The notes: generated from the sequence alone by a model not told the origin. Positions 46,306 to 57,417 are shown, counted from the first letter of the stretch. The stretch is 64,000 nucleotides of DNA from Colwellia sp. MB3u-41 (GCF_014076845.1 NZ_JACGUT010000082.1:186001-250000), one strand, 5' to 3'. Numbers and translations are program-made.

Positions 46306-47556
46306 ATGGCAAGTTCAGGGGCTAAAAAACGAAAATTACCACAAGCTAAAGCTCTTGATATTTTTATATGGCAGGGTGTGAACCGCAAAGGTAAAAAGGT
46401 CAATGGTGAGCTTCCCGCAGCAAGCATGATTGAATTAAAATCTCAGCTACGCAAACAAGGTATCACCCCTGGTAAAGTAAAGAAAAAGGCAAAATCAATT
46501 TTTGGTAGTGCCAATGATAAAAAAATATTACCCGCTGACATTGCCATTATTACCCGACAAATAGCAACAATGCTGGGCGCTGGTGTTCCTTTAGTTCAAA
46601 CGGTTGAAATGATTGGTAAAGGTCATAGCAATGGTAATATGCAACGATTGTTAGGAGACATCAGTAATAAACTTCAATCTGGTATTCCTTTATCTGAATG
46701 TTTACGCGACCATCCTAAATATTTTGATGACTTATATTGTGATTTAGTTAATTCTGGCGAGCAATCAGGGGCACTTGAGGCCATTTATGATCGAATTGCC
46801 ACCTATAAAGAAAAAGCTGAAGCGTTAAAATCTAAAATAAAAAAAGCAATGACTTATCCTATCTCTGTTTTAGTAATAGCATTCATTGTAACCTCGATAT
46901 TATTAATTTTTGTTGTGCCTGTATTTCAAGATATTTTTGCCAGTTTTGGGGCTGAACTACCCGCTTTCACGATGTTAGTCATCGCGATATCTGAATTTAT
47001 GCAAGCATATTGGTATTTAGGTTTAGCGGGAATATTTATAGGCAGTTACTTTTTTAAAAAAGCCCACCTTAATAGTCAGAGTTTCAGAGATAGTATTGAT
47101 AGAAAAATACTGAAAATTCCTGTTATTGGTTCGCTACTCGAAAAAGCAGCGGTTGCTCGTTACGCAAGAACACTTTCCACCACATTCGCAGCGGGTGTTC
47201 CTTTACCTGACGCCTTAGAGTCTGCAGCAGGGGCTTCGGGTAATGCAGTATTTCGTGATGCGATATTAGACATTCGTGCCGAAGTATCGTCAGGTATGCA
47301 AATGAACTTAGCAATGCGTAACTGTAATATTTTTCCTGACATGGTCATACAAATGGTCGCCATTGGCGAAGAGTCAGGCGCCGTCGATGATATGCTATCA
47401 AAAGTAGCAACTATTTATGAACAGCAAGTCGATGATGCAGTAGACTCTCTAACCAGTTTATTAGAGCCGATGATAATGGCCGTTCTCGGCGTTGTTATTG
47501 GTGGATTAATTATCGCTATGTATTTACCTATTTTTGAGATCGGTAAAATAGTTTAA
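46306..47556 (+). CDS. pilC: Type IV pilus inner-membrane platform protein PilC
   Basis: Platform protein that couples PilB to pilin insertion. 416 residues. Two GspF domains (about 75-200 and 278-400), each with the G-x-G-E-E/Q-S-G signature: LVNSGEQSGALEAIYDR and MVAIGEESGAVDDMLSK. Three membrane helices (about 183-205, 225-245, 385-405). It lies 74 nt after pilB. Confidence 0.96.
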   Translation: MASSGAKKRKLPQAKALDIFIWQGVNRKGKKVNGELPAASMIELKSQLRKQGITPGKVKKKAKSIFGSANDKKILPADIAIITRQIATMLGAGVPLVQTVEMIGKGHSNGNMQRLLGDISNKLQSGIPLSECLRDHPKYFDDLYCDLVNSGEQSGALEAIYDRIATYKEKAEALKSKIKKAMTYPISVLVIAFIVTSILLIFVVPVFQDIFASFGAELPAFTMLVIAISEFMQAYWYLGLAGIFIGSYFFKKAHLNSQSFRDSIDRKILKIPVIGSLLEKAAVARYARTLSTTFAAGVPLPDALESAAGASGNAVFRDAILDIRAEVSSGMQMNLAMRNCNIFPDMVIQMVAIGEESGAVDDMLSKVATIYEQQVDDAVDSLTSLLEPMIMAVLGVVIGGLIIAMYLPIFEIGKIV

Positions 47557-47625
47557 TTTGTCGTACTAACGGTTCCTAATAATGTTCAAATATACTATTT
47601 AACAATAACAACCAAAGGATTTATT

Positions 47626-48507
47626 TTGTCTGAATTCATTCAACTATTAGAAAGTAATTCATTGTTTTTTTATGGCTTAGTTTTTGTTTTATCGTTAATG
47701 ATAGGCAGCTTCTTAAATGTAGTTATTTATCGTTTCCCAAAGATGCTAGAACAAGGTTGGTACTATGAGTGTCGAGAGTTTCTTGCCGACGAGCTTAAAG
47801 ATTCGTCCTCAAAAGAAGTAACCACTCTGACCTTGTCAACGCCCAATTCTACCTGCCCACATTGTCAACACAGTGTTCGTGTTTACGAAAATATTCCAGT
47901 GATCAGCTGGTTGTTTTTAAGAGGAAAATGTAGCCAATGTAAAAATTTAATTTCAGTACGTTATCCGTTGATTGAGATATCCACCGCCTTATTAAGCTTA
48001 GTTATTGCTCAACAATTTGGCGTTACTCTTATTACCTGCTACGCCCTGATACTCACTTGGGGGTTAGTGGCCTTAACGATGATCGACTTTGACCATATGT
48101 TACTACCCGACCAAATTGTTTTACCTTTATTATGGATCGGATTAATAGCCAACTTATCAAATGGACTTGTGCCGATTGAAGATGCGGTTATAGGGGCAAT
48201 TGCAGGTTATAGCAGCTTGTTTATTATTTTTTGGTTATTCAAATTAGCAACTGGCAAAGAAGGTATGGGGTTTGGTGACTTCAAGTTATTTGCACTCTTT
48301 GGCGCTTGGATTGGTTGGCAATTACTTCCCTTACTTATTTTAATGGCTTCAGTAGTAGGGGCGATTATCGGTATCAGTTTAATGCTTTTTAAAAATCATC
48401 AAAAAGAACAAGCAATACCATTTGGCCCCTATCTTGCGATTGCGGGGTGGATCACTCTTTTATGGGGAAACAACATATGGTCATGGTACCTTCAACAGGT
48501 ATTATAA
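47626..48507 (+). CDS. pilD: Prepilin peptidase / N-methyltransferase PilD
   Basis: Inner-membrane aspartic protease that cuts and N-methylates prepilins and type II pseudopilins. 293 residues from a TTG start, chosen because AAGGA lies at a normal distance and the first residues (SEFIQLLESN) fit the family. The tetracysteine site is CPHCQHSV...GKCSQCK. Catalytic aspartates lie in DFDHMLLPD and GKEGMGFGDFKL. About eight membrane helices. Confidence 0.95.
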   Translation: MSEFIQLLESNSLFFYGLVFVLSLMIGSFLNVVIYRFPKMLEQGWYYECREFLADELKDSSSKEVTTLTLSTPNSTCPHCQHSVRVYENIPVISWLFLRGKCSQCKNLISVRYPLIEISTALLSLVIAQQFGVTLITCYALILTWGLVALTMIDFDHMLLPDQIVLPLLWIGLIANLSNGLVPIEDAVIGAIAGYSSLFIIFWLFKLATGKEGMGFGDFKLFALFGAWIGWQLLPLLILMASVVGAIIGISLMLFKNHQKEQAIPFGPYLAIAGWITLLWGNNIWSWYLQQVL

Positions 48508-48511
48508 TCGT

Positions 48512-49132
48512 ATGAGCATAAATATTACTCAAAAAATCGTTATTGGTGTAACTGGTGGTATAGGTAGCGGTAAAACCACTATCGCCAATTTTTTTAGTGA
48601 TCTCGGAGTCGACATTGTTGATGCCGACATAGCAGCGCGCACAGTTGTCGAGCCTGGCAGCATTGCGCTTGCTAAAATATCACATCATTTTGGTCTGCAG
48701 TGTATTCAACCTGACGGCACACTTAATCGACCTTTACTGCGTAGCCAAATATTCAGCAATGAACAAGACAAACATTGGCTAAACAATTTATTACACCCGC
48801 TAATAAGACAAACAATGCTAGAAGAAATACAGCAAAGCCAATCTCCATATTGCTTACTTGTTGCTCCGCTACTTATAGAAAATAATTTACAAGATTTAGT
48901 CGCACGTATTTTAGTGATTGATATTAAAGAATCTGAGCAAGTTAAACGAGCTGCTTCAAGAGACCCCAGTTCTGTTGATGAAATTAAGCGTATTATAGCG
49001 AGTCAAATATCAAGAGAAAAACGTCTAACATATGCAGATGATATTATAAATAATAGCGAAAGTGATTTAAGTATTATAAAAAGTGATGTCATAAGGCTTG
49101 ACCAAAAATACCGAAATTTGGCATCAAATTAG
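48512..49132 (+). CDS. coaE: Dephospho-CoA kinase CoaE
   Basis: Last step of CoA synthesis, phosphorylating dephospho-CoA. 206 residues from the ATG at 48512 (MSINITQKIVIGVTGGIGSG). The frame is open upstream into pilD but only this start gives the usual N-terminus. P-loop GVTGGIGSGKTTIAN, then DIVDADIAARTVV, and the lid region. It lies 4 nt after pilD, the conserved pilD-coaE order. Confidence 0.95.
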   Translation: MSINITQKIVIGVTGGIGSGKTTIANFFSDLGVDIVDADIAARTVVEPGSIALAKISHHFGLQCIQPDGTLNRPLLRSQIFSNEQDKHWLNNLLHPLIRQTMLEEIQQSQSPYCLLVAPLLIENNLQDLVARILVIDIKESEQVKRAASRDPSSVDEIKRIIASQISREKRLTYADDIINNSESDLSIIKSDVIRLDQKYRNLASN

Positions 49133-49239
49133 TAAATTTGTACAAATTTCAGTGTTTTTGGTAAAAAAATTCGCCATTTCTGTTTGGTGTAGTTAGTATG
49201 GAAAATTAATCACCAAACTTTAGTGATGACAATAAATTA

Positions 49240-49986
49240 ATGACAAAAATTTTATATGAACATCCGCTTAACGAACGGATACGTAACTACCTTAAACTCG
49301 AGCATTTGTTTACTCAAGCAGAAGATTGTTTGCAACGTAAGATTTCAGTGAGTCATCAGGTTTTCTTTAACGCGTTATTTGCCATTATTGATACATTAGA
49401 ACGAAATGATGTGCGCGGTGATCTCATAAAAGATCTGGAAAAGTTAGAGCAAAATCTGGTTATTTGGTCACAAGCACCGGAAATCGACTCAAGTGTACTA
49501 GCTGATAACCTACAACAGACTGTAGAGCTTATTTGCCAACTAAAACCTAATACGCCGCAATGGGCTCAACTTAAGCATGATAAGTTCCTAGCGACGCTAA
49601 AACAACGCTTTGCCATGCAAGGTGGCAGTTCAAGTTTTGATTTACCACAGTTACAGTTTTGGTTACATCAAGACAGCGAAATACTCGCTGAAGATGTACA
49701 AGGTTGGCTAGCTTTGTTAGAACAAATTAAAAGCGCTTTAGCTATTATCTTAAAATTTATTCGCCAACGAGCAAATTTCAGCCAAATTGATACTGAGAGC
49801 GGTTTTTACCAAGACAATGGTGAAGGTATTTTATTACTTCGTATTAAGGTCGACCAAGCATCACTTTATTACCCAACCGTTAGTGGCAGCCGTTTACGCT
49901 ACTCAATTCGGTTTATGTCACCTTGTGATAAAACCGGCCGTAAGTATTCGAACAAAGCCACTTCATTTGAATTGGCGCGCTGTTAG
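49240..49986 (+). CDS. zapD: Cell division protein ZapD
   Basis: Binds the FtsZ C-terminal tail and bundles protofilaments. 248 residues, family length. It starts ILYEHPLNERIRNYLKLEHLF, the hallmark N-terminus, and contains QFWLHQDSEILAEDVQGWL and PTVSGSRLRYSIRFM near the end. The order coaE-zapD-yacG is conserved. Confidence 0.95.
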   Translation: MTKILYEHPLNERIRNYLKLEHLFTQAEDCLQRKISVSHQVFFNALFAIIDTLERNDVRGDLIKDLEKLEQNLVIWSQAPEIDSSVLADNLQQTVELICQLKPNTPQWAQLKHDKFLATLKQRFAMQGGSSSFDLPQLQFWLHQDSEILAEDVQGWLALLEQIKSALAIILKFIRQRANFSQIDTESGFYQDNGEGILLLRIKVDQASLYYPTVSGSRLRYSIRFMSPCDKTGRKYSNKATSFELARC

Positions 49987-50047
49987 TATTTTTATTATTT
50001 ATTTTGTATAATCACCTAACTACAGTATTTTATTACAAGCCATCATT

Positions 50048-50284
50048 ATGCCCCTAAAAGTATCTTGCCCAACTTGCCAGAAAGAAGTTATCTGGCAACC
50101 AGAAAGTCAATTTCGTCCCTTTTGTTGTAAACGTTGCCAACTGATTGATATTGGTGAATGGGCCGATGAAGGACATAAAATTTCACAGCCATTGCAAGGT
50201 GATGTTCAATTAACCGAAGAGATGCTTGATGCACTTGAAGGTGAGTTTTTACAAAGTAATAAATTTTTTGTTGAACCTGAGTAG
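50048..50284 (+). CDS. yacG: DNA gyrase inhibitor YacG
   Basis: Small zinc protein that binds GyrB and inhibits gyrase. 78 residues. The four zinc cysteines are in SCPTCQKEV and [21 protein letters not shown]. The acidic C-terminal tail is usual. It converges on mutT with only 3 nt between stop codons. Confidence 0.93.
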   Translation: MPLKVSCPTCQKEVIWQPESQFRPFCCKRCQLIDIGEWADEGHKISQPLQGDVQLTEEMLDALEGEFLQSNKFFVEPE

Positions 50285-50287
50285 TGA

Positions 50288-50680
50288 CTAGCACTTAATT
50301 TTTAATGCTTCAACAATTGCTGCATTAGCCGCAGGAAAATCTAGCTTTATTAATTCATCTAAAGTAAACCACCCTGATTGTTGCCCTTCTTGGGCGACAG
50401 GCTCTTGCTGAAAGTTGTCAACAACATAAACATCTAATCGTACTTTTTTATCACCATAGTCATGGTCGATTTTAATAAGTGGATAGCAACTAAGAATATC
50501 TATCGCAATCTCTTCCTGTAATTCTCTATGCAAAGCTTGAGCGACTGTTTCATCTTTCTCTACTTTACCACCTGGAAACTCCCATTTTCCGCCTTGATGT
50601 GCGCTATCAAGACGCTTAGTCAAAAAATACTCCTGATCTCGAACAATAACACCTACAGCAACATGCACAATTTTTTGCAT
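50288..50680 (-). CDS. mutT: 8-oxo-dGTP diphosphatase MutT
   Basis: Nudix hydrolase that clears 8-oxo-dGTP from the nucleotide pool. 130 residues. The Nudix box is GKVEKDETVAQALHRELQEEI, preceded by GGKWEFPG. It lies 163 nt downstream of secA, as in E. coli secA-mutT, but a hairpin separates them so it probably has its own promoter. Confidence 0.94.
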   Translation of the reverse strand: MQKIVHVAVGVIVRDQEYFLTKRLDSAHQGGKWEFPGGKVEKDETVAQALHRELQEEIAIDILSCYPLIKIDHDYGDKKVRLDVYVVDNFQQEPVAQEGQQSGWFTLDELIKLDFPAANAAIVEALKIKC

Positions 50681-50793
50681 TTTATTCCCTAAATCTTTTC
50701 AATTAAACGATTAATCCCCACATTTGTTCTATCGGTAAATACAAATTTATAAATACAGTGACAGATGGATATATGCAATAGATTTGGCCAAAA

Positions 50794-50820
50794 AAAACGC
50801 CAGTTAATAACTGGCGTTTT
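50794..50820 (-). terminator. Rho-independent terminator after secA
   Basis: AAAACGCCAG, loop of 7 nt, CTGGCGTTTT: a perfect 10-bp stem. On the minus strand it ends in a run of seven T (to 50791). It lies 23 nt after the secA stop. Confidence 0.85.
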
Positions 50821-50843
50821 ATCATATCAACAGACAATAACGA

Positions 50844-53543
50844 CTATGTTAATTTACCGTGACATTGCTTATACTTTTTCTTTGAACCACAAGGACAAGG
50901 CTCATTACGACCAACACGAGGCATTTCTGGTTTACTTTCTGCATTACTTACTGATTCATGCTTATATTCTTTAGGTACATCTTCAGCTTTACGATGTTGC
51001 TCTTCAACAGCTTCAACATCAGATTCGGCACGAATTTTAACTTTGCTTAGAATGCTAATAACATCGTATTTTAGGCTTTCTAATAATTCACCAAACAACT
51101 CAAAAGATTCACGCTTAAACTCTTGTTTAGGGTTTTTCTGTGCATAGCCGCGTAAATGTATACCTTGGCGTAAATGGTCCATCGCCGCTAAATGTTCTTT
51201 CCAATGTGAATCTAAGCTTTGCAGCATAACTGCTTTTTCAAATTGGCGAATAACATCAGCACCAACTTGTTCTTCTTTCTCAGTGTAATTGGTTTCAACT
51301 TCTGCGAGCAGTTTTTCACGTAAGGTTTCTTCGTGTAACTTACTGTCTTCTTCAAGCCATTTTGCAATAGGGAACTCTAATGATAACTCACCTTTAAAAC
51401 GCTCTTCTAAACCTGAAATATCCCACATTTCTTCCATAGATTGCTTCGGAATATGCTGGTTTATAATACCTGTTATAACGTCCGTACGAATATTTTTGAT
51501 CACATCAGCAATATCTGCTTCGTCCATTAATTCATTACGCTGTTCATAAATAACTTGGCGTTGATCATTAGAAACGTCATCAAACTCAAGCAACTGTTTG
51601 CGAATATCGAAGTTACGACCTTCTACTTTACGTTGAGCATTTTCAATACTGCGAGTCACCCATGGATGTTCAATGGCTTCGCCATGTTCCATTCCTAATT
51701 TACGCATCATATTAGAAATACGCTCTGAAGCGAAAATTCGCATCAAGGCATCTTCCATTGATAAGTAAAAGCGTGTTGAACCGGCATCACCTTGACGACC
51801 TGAACGACCACGTAATTGATTATCGATACGGCGAGATTCATGACGTTCAGTTGCTACAATGTGTAAACCGCCTAGCTCTAATACTTTATTGTGCTGTACT
51901 ATCCATTCTTCTTTCGCTTTAGCGATGCTTTCTTTACTTTGATCTTTTAATTTAGCAACAATCGCATCAAAATTTCCACCTAATACAATATCAGTACCAC
52001 GACCAGCCATATTAGTTGCTATCGTTACCGCCCCCACTTTACCGGCGTCAGCTACAATCTCAGCTTCTTGCTGGTGAAACTTAGCATTCAATACTTTATG
52101 CTTAATTTTTGCTTTCTTTAAGAAATCAGATAAAAACTCAGATGTTTCAATGCTAATCGTTCCAACAAGCACAGGTTGTCCGCGTTTAACACAATCTTTA
52201 ATATCTTCTAAAATTGCTTCAAATTTTTCTTCGCCAGTTAAATAGATTAAATCGGCTAAATCTTTACGGATCATCGGTTGATTCGTTGGAATAACAACAG
52301 TCTCTAAACCATAAATATGATTAAACTCAAATGCTTCAGTATCAGCTGTACCTGTCATTCCTGATAATTTTTCGTAGATACGGAAAAAGTTTTGGAAAGT
52401 AATTGAAGCTAAGGTTTGATTTTCGTTTTGAATATTCACCCCTTCTTTTGCTTCAACGGCTTGGTGTAAACCTTCAGACCATCGACGACCTTCCATTGTA
52501 CGGCCAGTATGTTCATCAACAATAACGATTTCGTCATCTTTAACAATATAGTCAACATCTTTCTGAAAAAGCTTATGGGCACGTAATGCCGCCATAACAT
52601 GATGTAATAATGTTATATTGGTTGCAGAAAACAAAGAGTCTCCATCTTGAATAAGACCTTTCTCATTCATGATTTCTTCGATTCTTATTTGGCCATGTTC
52701 CGTTAAATAGATTTGTTTAGATTTTTCATCAATCGTGAAGTCACCTTCAACGAAGTCTTTCGATTGACCTGTATCTTTGTCTTTATCTTCTTCACTTTGC
52801 AGCACTAACGTTGGCACAACTACATTTATTTGGCGATAAAGTTCAGAGCTATCTTCCGCTTGACCCGAAATAATCAATGGTGTTCTAGCTTCATCAATAA
52901 GGATTGAATCGACTTCATCAATAACAGCAAAATTTAATGGCTTTTGAGTACGCTCTTCAGGCGAAAAGGCCATGTTGTCACGTAAGTAGTCAAAACCAAA
53001 TTCGTTGTTTGTTCCATAAGTTACATCTGAATTATACGCAGCTTGCTTTTCAGCAGGCGCTAAACCAGCAATGTTGCAGCCTACCGTCATATCTAAAAAT
53101 TCAAATAATGGTCGACACCAATCAGCATCTCGTGTTGCAAGGTAGTCGTTCACGGTAATTACGTGAACACCCTTACCAGTTAATGCATTGAGGTAAGAAG
53201 GAAGTGTTGCGGTAAGCGTTTTACCTTCACCCGTTCGCATCTCAGCAATTTTCCCGTCATTGAGTACCATTGCACCTATCATTTGTACATCAAAGTGGCG
53301 CATACCAAATACACGTTTACTGGCTTCACGTACGACAGCAAATGCTTCTGGTAAGATACTTGAAAGTGATTCTTCGTTGGCTAAACGCTCTTTAAATTCT
53401 GCGGTTTTTGCTTTTAGTTCTTCGTCAGACAGAGCTTCAAGTACAGGCTCTAGGGCGTTTATTTTTAAAACTTCTTTATTCATTTGTTTAATTAATCGAT
53501 CATTACGACTACCAAACATTTTTGTCATTAACTTTACAAACAT
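50844..53543 (-). CDS. secA: Preprotein translocase ATPase SecA
   Basis: ATP-driven motor that pushes preproteins through SecYEG. 899 residues from the ATG ending at 53543. [20 protein letters not shown] matches the E. coli N-terminus, whereas the open frame to 53600 adds an unrelated hydrophobic stretch. Walker [14 protein letters not shown]-type [13 protein letters not shown], helicase motif [15 protein letters not shown], and a C-terminal zinc SEC-C domain ([17 protein letters not shown]). No SecM-like gene precedes it; an M23 peptidase gene does. Confidence 0.97.
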   Translation of the reverse strand: MFVKLMTKMFGSRNDRLIKQMNKEVLKINALEPVLEALSDEELKAKTAEFKERLANEESLSSILPEAFAVVREASKRVFGMRHFDVQMIGAMVLNDGKIAEMRTGEGKTLTATLPSYLNALTGKGVHVITVNDYLATRDADWCRPLFEFLDMTVGCNIAGLAPAEKQAAYNSDVTYGTNNEFGFDYLRDNMAFSPEERTQKPLNFAVIDEVDSILIDEARTPLIISGQAEDSSELYRQINVVVPTLVLQSEEDKDKDTGQSKDFVEGDFTIDEKSKQIYLTEHGQIRIEEIMNEKGLIQDGDSLFSATNITLLHHVMAALRAHKLFQKDVDYIVKDDEIVIVDEHTGRTMEGRRWSEGLHQAVEAKEGVNIQNENQTLASITFQNFFRIYEKLSGMTGTADTEAFEFNHIYGLETVVIPTNQPMIRKDLADLIYLTGEEKFEAILEDIKDCVKRGQPVLVGTISIETSEFLSDFLKKAKIKHKVLNAKFHQQEAEIVADAGKVGAVTIATNMAGRGTDIVLGGNFDAIVAKLKDQSKESIAKAKEEWIVQHNKVLELGGLHIVATERHESRRIDNQLRGRSGRQGDAGSTRFYLSMEDALMRIFASERISNMMRKLGMEHGEAIEHPWVTRSIENAQRKVEGRNFDIRKQLLEFDDVSNDQRQVIYEQRNELMDEADIADVIKNIRTDVITGIINQHIPKQSMEEMWDISGLEERFKGELSLEFPIAKWLEEDSKLHEETLREKLLAEVETNYTEKEEQVGADVIRQFEKAVMLQSLDSHWKEHLAAMDHLRQGIHLRGYAQKNPKQEFKRESFELFGELLESLKYDVISILSKVKIRAESDVEAVEEQHRKAEDVPKEYKHESVSNAESKPEMPRVGRNEPCPCGSKKKYKQCHGKLT

Positions 53544-53621
53544 CTTGTTAAACCATATAGCTATTAGAAGAAACTCTTCCACTGAAAATAAGGTGACCAT
53601 TGATGATCACATAAATTGTTT

Positions 53622-54518
53622 TTATTTTGCTTTTCTATACACGAACTTTATTGGATCTATTTGTGCATTATTACGTAAAATTTCGTAATGGATATGAGGT
53701 CCTGTCGAGCGCCCCGTACTGCCCATACGTGCAATAATTTGTCCTTTGCTTACCACTTCTCCTACTTTAACTAATAATTCTTTGTTATGACCATAACGAG
53801 TTTTTAACCCTTTACCATGATTAATCTCGATAAGCTTCCCGTATCCGTAGCGGTCGCTTGCCCATGTAACAACCCCCGAACCCGTCGTTATTATAGCGGT
53901 ACCTTCTTTACCTGCGAAGTCTAAGCCCTTATGTACTGCTGCTTTACCACTAAAAGGGTCTTTGCGCACGCCATAATATGAAGAAAGCCAACCACCTTTT
54001 ATTGGTCGACCAGATAAATAACTCGTATTTTCTATATGGTGACCCAAAGTCACAGATTCAAGCGTGGTCAATTGATTTTCTTCATGTTGTAAACTTTCTT
54101 CTAATACTGATATTTCAATCAGCATCTCTGCCAATGTTTTTTTATGGCTAGTTTGACTTTGTAACATTGGACCACCGGAGGGTGGTAATTGTTGAAAATT
54201 AAATTCATTTTCTGGGATCGATGCTTCACTCGCTAGCCGATCACCTAGTGCATTTAATCGTAATACTTGGCTTTGAAGTTCAGCAAGTTTCATGGTTAAT
54301 GCCATTAATTGTGGTTCACTTAACTGATTAGGATTTATTTTAGCGGGTGAGTTGATCGCAAAAGGTACCGTTCGAGGTACATCATTAGCAGAAAAAAGTA
54401 AATGAATCACAAAACCTGAAATTAGTGCAAAAACAGCCATCGCAGACAACCAATGCAACTTATTCAGTGTCATTGAAAATCTAACGTTCTTTCCACGATA
54501 TAGTAGTGTTAAACTCAT
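53622..54518 (-). CDS. M23-family (LytM-type) peptidase
   Basis: 298 residues. A membrane helix (about 24-45), a coiled-coil stretch (about 78-150), and an LytM domain with HKGLDFAGKEG, the zinc site, and STGRSTGPHIHYEIL, the catalytic His pair. The zinc ligands are complete, so an active endopeptidase is likely, unlike the degenerate activators EnvC and NlpD. Its position between lpxC and secA is usual in Vibrio and alteromonads. It lies 78 nt upstream of secA on the same strand. Confidence 0.9.
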   Translation of the reverse strand: MSLTLLYRGKNVRFSMTLNKLHWLSAMAVFALISGFVIHLLFSANDVPRTVPFAINSPAKINPNQLSEPQLMALTMKLAELQSQVLRLNALGDRLASEASIPENEFNFQQLPPSGGPMLQSQTSHKKTLAEMLIEISVLEESLQHEENQLTTLESVTLGHHIENTSYLSGRPIKGGWLSSYYGVRKDPFSGKAAVHKGLDFAGKEGTAIITTGSGVVTWASDRYGYGKLIEINHGKGLKTRYGHNKELLVKVGEVVSKGQIIARMGSTGRSTGPHIHYEILRNNAQIDPIKFVYRKAK

Positions 54519-54552
54519 ATTTCTTAAATACTATTCCAAAGTAGAGTGGTTA

Positions 54553-55020
54553 ATGGCACGGAAAACAAGAAAACCTTCAGATATGTCAGAGCTCTTTCAA
54601 TCATCGAAAGGCACTTTGGCACAAATAGCGGCAAAAACCAACTCTTTAACTATCTTGTCAGACATTGTACGCCAAACATGCCCTGACCTGCCAGCAGATG
54701 TCTGGCATATTGCCAATTTTAAGCAAAATTTTTTAGTGATTGAAGTCACTTCTGCCGTTTGGAGCCAACGATTACAGTTTGAGCGAATGAATATTTGTCG
54801 AAAACTCGCTGTTGCCACTGACAATGCTTATAATCAAATTGAAATTAAAGTATCACCTTACCGTAATAAGGTTGTATATCAATCTGAAGAAAAACCTGCA
54901 GAGCCTTTACATATCTCTCAAAATACCGCGAATCAATTACTTGCGATTGCCAAAAATGCCCCTGAGAGTTTAAAGAAAAAACTAGAAAAATTAGCAAAGC
55001 ACGCTGAAAAAATTAAATAA
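54553..55020 (+). CDS. dciA: DciA-like protein (DUF721), replicative helicase loader
   Basis: DciA loads DnaB helicase in bacteria that lack DnaC. 155 residues. The DUF721 core spans about 25-110 (VWHIANFKQNFLVIEVTSAV, RLQFERMNI). A lysine-rich C-terminal tail is usual in the gammaproteobacterial form. It diverges from the M23 gene and converges on lpxC with a shared terminator. Confidence 0.85.
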   Translation: MARKTRKPSDMSELFQSSKGTLAQIAAKTNSLTILSDIVRQTCPDLPADVWHIANFKQNFLVIEVTSAVWSQRLQFERMNICRKLAVATDNAYNQIEIKVSPYRNKVVYQSEEKPAEPLHISQNTANQLLAIAKNAPESLKKKLEKLAKHAEKIK

Positions 55021-55065
55021 GATAATTTTCCACTCTAGTCATATTAAGACCACTTATTTTGAAAT

Positions 55066-55094
55066 AAAAAACCAGTCATTCGACTGGTTTTTTT
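55066..55094. terminator. Two-way Rho-independent terminator between dciA and lpxC
   Basis: AAAAAACCAGTC, loop ATTC, GACTGGTTTTTTT: a 12-bp perfect stem with A and T runs either side, 46 nt after dciA and 24 nt after lpxC. Confidence 0.92.
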
Positions 55095-55117
55095 GTATTC
55101 ATCGTAAGAAATATTAA

Positions 55118-56035
55118 TTAAAAAGCGGCAGCTGTCACTTCTTGATATTGAATAGGAGACGGTGTTTCGTCTTCATAAGTCACCCATTCCCAACTTTCTT
55201 TTTGTTTAAACACTTCTCTTAACAGCAAATTATTTAAGCCATGTCCAGATTTAAAGGCGTTTAACTCGCCTAAAATGCTATGGCCACACATGTATAAGTC
55301 GCCAATAGCATCAAGTATTTTGTGTTTAACAAATTCATCATCATAGCGCAGCTCATCTTTATTAAGCATGCGATATTCGTCAAGTACGATAGCATTTTCT
55401 AAACTGCCACCTAACGCTAAATTGTGTGAGCGGAGTAACTCGATATCACTCATAAAGCCAAAGGTTCGTGCTCGGCTAATTTCTTTAATAAATGAGCAGC
55501 TTGATAAATCCATGCTCATGGTCTGACATGTTTTTGAAATAACTGGGTGCTCAAATTCGATAGCAAAGTTGATCTTAAAACCATGGTGAGGTTTTAACTC
55601 TGCCCATTTGTCACCTTCTTCAACACGGACTGTTTTCTTTATGCGAATAAAACGTTTTGCTACTGCTAATGTTTTGATGCCTACCGACTGTATTAAATAG
55701 ACAAACGGTAATGCACTACCGTCCATAATTGGGATTTCAGGAGAGTCAATTTCAACAATCAAATTGTCAATCCCTAAACCTGCGGCAGCCGATAACAAGT
55801 GTTCGACGGTGGAAATCTTGACACCTTGCTCATTGACCAAGCACGTACACAAAGTTGTCTCACCCACAGCTTCAGGCGTTGCTGAAATTTCAACAATCGG
55901 ATCTAAATCTATGCGGCGAAAAACAATGCCGGTATTTGCCGGCGCAGGACGGAGAGTCAACTGCACCTTTTCACCTTTGTGCAAACCAACACCAACGGCG
56001 GTTACACTGTCTTTTAATGTACGTTGTTTAATCAT
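55118..56035 (-). CDS. lpxC: UDP-3-O-acyl-N-acetylglucosamine deacetylase LpxC
   Basis: Zinc deacetylase, first committed step of lipid A. 305 residues. [21 protein letters not shown] at the start. Zinc histidines lie in VEHLLSA and in [19 protein letters not shown], with the catalytic Asp. It follows ftsZ by about 225 nt, in which its own promoter should lie, as in E. coli where lpxC closes the dcw cluster. Confidence 0.97.
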   Translation of the reverse strand: MIKQRTLKDSVTAVGVGLHKGEKVQLTLRPAPANTGIVFRRIDLDPIVEISATPEAVGETTLCTCLVNEQGVKISTVEHLLSAAAGLGIDNLIVEIDSPEIPIMDGSALPFVYLIQSVGIKTLAVAKRFIRIKKTVRVEEGDKWAELKPHHGFKINFAIEFEHPVISKTCQTMSMDLSSCSFIKEISRARTFGFMSDIELLRSHNLALGGSLENAIVLDEYRMLNKDELRYDDEFVKHKILDAIGDLYMCGHSILGELNAFKSGHGLNNLLLREVFKQKESWEWVTYEDETPSPIQYQEVTAAAF

Positions 56036-56259
56036 AAATGCCTTATTAAGCTTTTACTCACCTTGAAATGCACCGTCCACTTTTGACGGGCGCACAATAT
56101 AGCAGAAAAACATAACAAAATCAAAATATCAGCTTTTAGCTTTATTTTATTTTACACATAACTGTTCAACCAGTAATGTTCTGATAACAAGTCAATGGAA
56201 TAATAATAGACCTGGTGATCACAACTTTTATTCACTCATTGCACAAATAAGCCTTTTGA

Positions 56260-57417
56260 TTAATCCGCTTGCTTACGTAAAAATGCAGGAATATCTAAAT
56301 AGTTTTCGATATCGGCTGCAGTTTGTACTTGTGCGTTACTATCTTGCATAGTTATGGGTGCTGGATTTACTTCTGCCTGTGGACTAGCAATATAGTCTTG
56401 TCCAACAGCAATAGGTGCCATTGAAGGTGCAGGATTTACCAACGTTATATCTGGCTTACGATCTGCACCAATACCCGTAGCAACGACGGTTACTCGCAGT
56501 TCATTACTCATTTCAGGATCAATAACCGCACCGACAACAACAGTTGCATTTTCTGATGCAAAAGCTTTGACGGCATTACCCACTGTTTCAAATTCGTCAA
56601 TACTGATGTCCATGCCAGCAGTAATGTTAACCAAAATACCACGGGCACCGGCTAAGTCTACATCTTCAAGTAACGGACTAGAAATGGCAGCTTCTGCAGC
56701 TTCTTCAGCTCGGTCTTCACCTGATGCTGTACCTGAGCCCATCATCGCAGTCCCCATTTCTGACATAACGGTGCGTACATCGGCAAAATCGACGTTAATT
56801 AGGCCTGGGCGTGTAATAAGCTCAGCAATACCCTGTACAGCGCCTAATAATACGTTGTTAGCGGCTTTAAAAGCGTCAAGTAATGATGTGCCAGGGCCTA
56901 AGACTTTTAATAGCTTTTCATTGGGAATGGTAATTAACGAGTCAACACTTTTTGACAATAACTCAATACCTTGATCCGCATAATTCATCCGCTTTTTGCC
57001 TTCAAATGGAAACGGCTTAGTGACAACAGCCACTGTTAATATACCCATTTCTTTTGCTATTTCAGCAACAACTGGAGCAGCGCCTGTTCCTGTACCACCA
57101 CCCATACCCGCGGCAATAAATATCATATCAGCACCTTGCAAGGTCTCTCTGATCGTTTCTCTGTCTTCTTCAGCACTTCGACGACCAATTTCAGGATTGG
57201 CACCAGCACCTAAACCTTTAGTGACGTCAGCGCCAAGCTGCAAAGTAACATTGGCTGCTGAATTACGTAAAGCTTGTGAATCTGTATTTGCAGTAATAAA
57301 TTCAACACCTTCAATAGTTTGGCAAACCATGTGTTCAACTGCGTTACCGCCACCGCCACCAACACCAATGACTTTAATTACTGCTTCTTCGTTATGATCT
57401 TCCATTAGTTCAAACAT
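56260..57417 (-). CDS. ftsZ: Cell division GTPase FtsZ
   Basis: Tubulin-like GTPase that forms the Z ring. 385 residues. GTP-binding GGGGGNAVEHM and the tubulin signature GGGTGTGAAPVVAEIAKE at about 103-120, the synergy loop NVDFADVRTVMSE, and the C-terminal peptide DIPAFLRKQAD that FtsA, ZipA and ZapD bind. It lies 130 nt downstream of ftsA. Confidence 0.98.
   Translation of the reverse strand: MFELMEDHNEEAVIKVIGVGGGGGNAVEHMVCQTIEGVEFITANTDSQALRNSAANVTLQLGADVTKGLGAGANPEIGRRSAEEDRETIRETLQGADMIFIAAGMGGGTGTGAAPVVAEIAKEMGILTVAVVTKPFPFEGKKRMNYADQGIELLSKSVDSLITIPNEKLLKVLGPGTSLLDAFKAANNVLLGAVQGIAELITRPGLINVDFADVRTVMSEMGTAMMGSGTASGEDRAEEAAEAAISSPLLEDVDLAGARGILVNITAGMDISIDEFETVGNAVKAFASENATVVVGAVIDPEMSNELRVTVVATGIGADRKPDITLVNPAPSMAPIAVGQDYIASPQAEVNPAPITMQDSNAQVQTAADIENYLDIPAFLRKQAD

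Noticed and set aside
53544-53600. Upstream extension of the secA frame, which would add 19 residues
   Set aside because: The extension does not match SecA N-termini, whereas the ATG ending at 53543 does.
56567-57397. Two long plus-strand ORFs (135 and 133 codons) opposite ftsZ
   Set aside because: Shadows of the highly constrained ftsZ codons; composition is Ser/Pro/Thr-rich and not protein-like.
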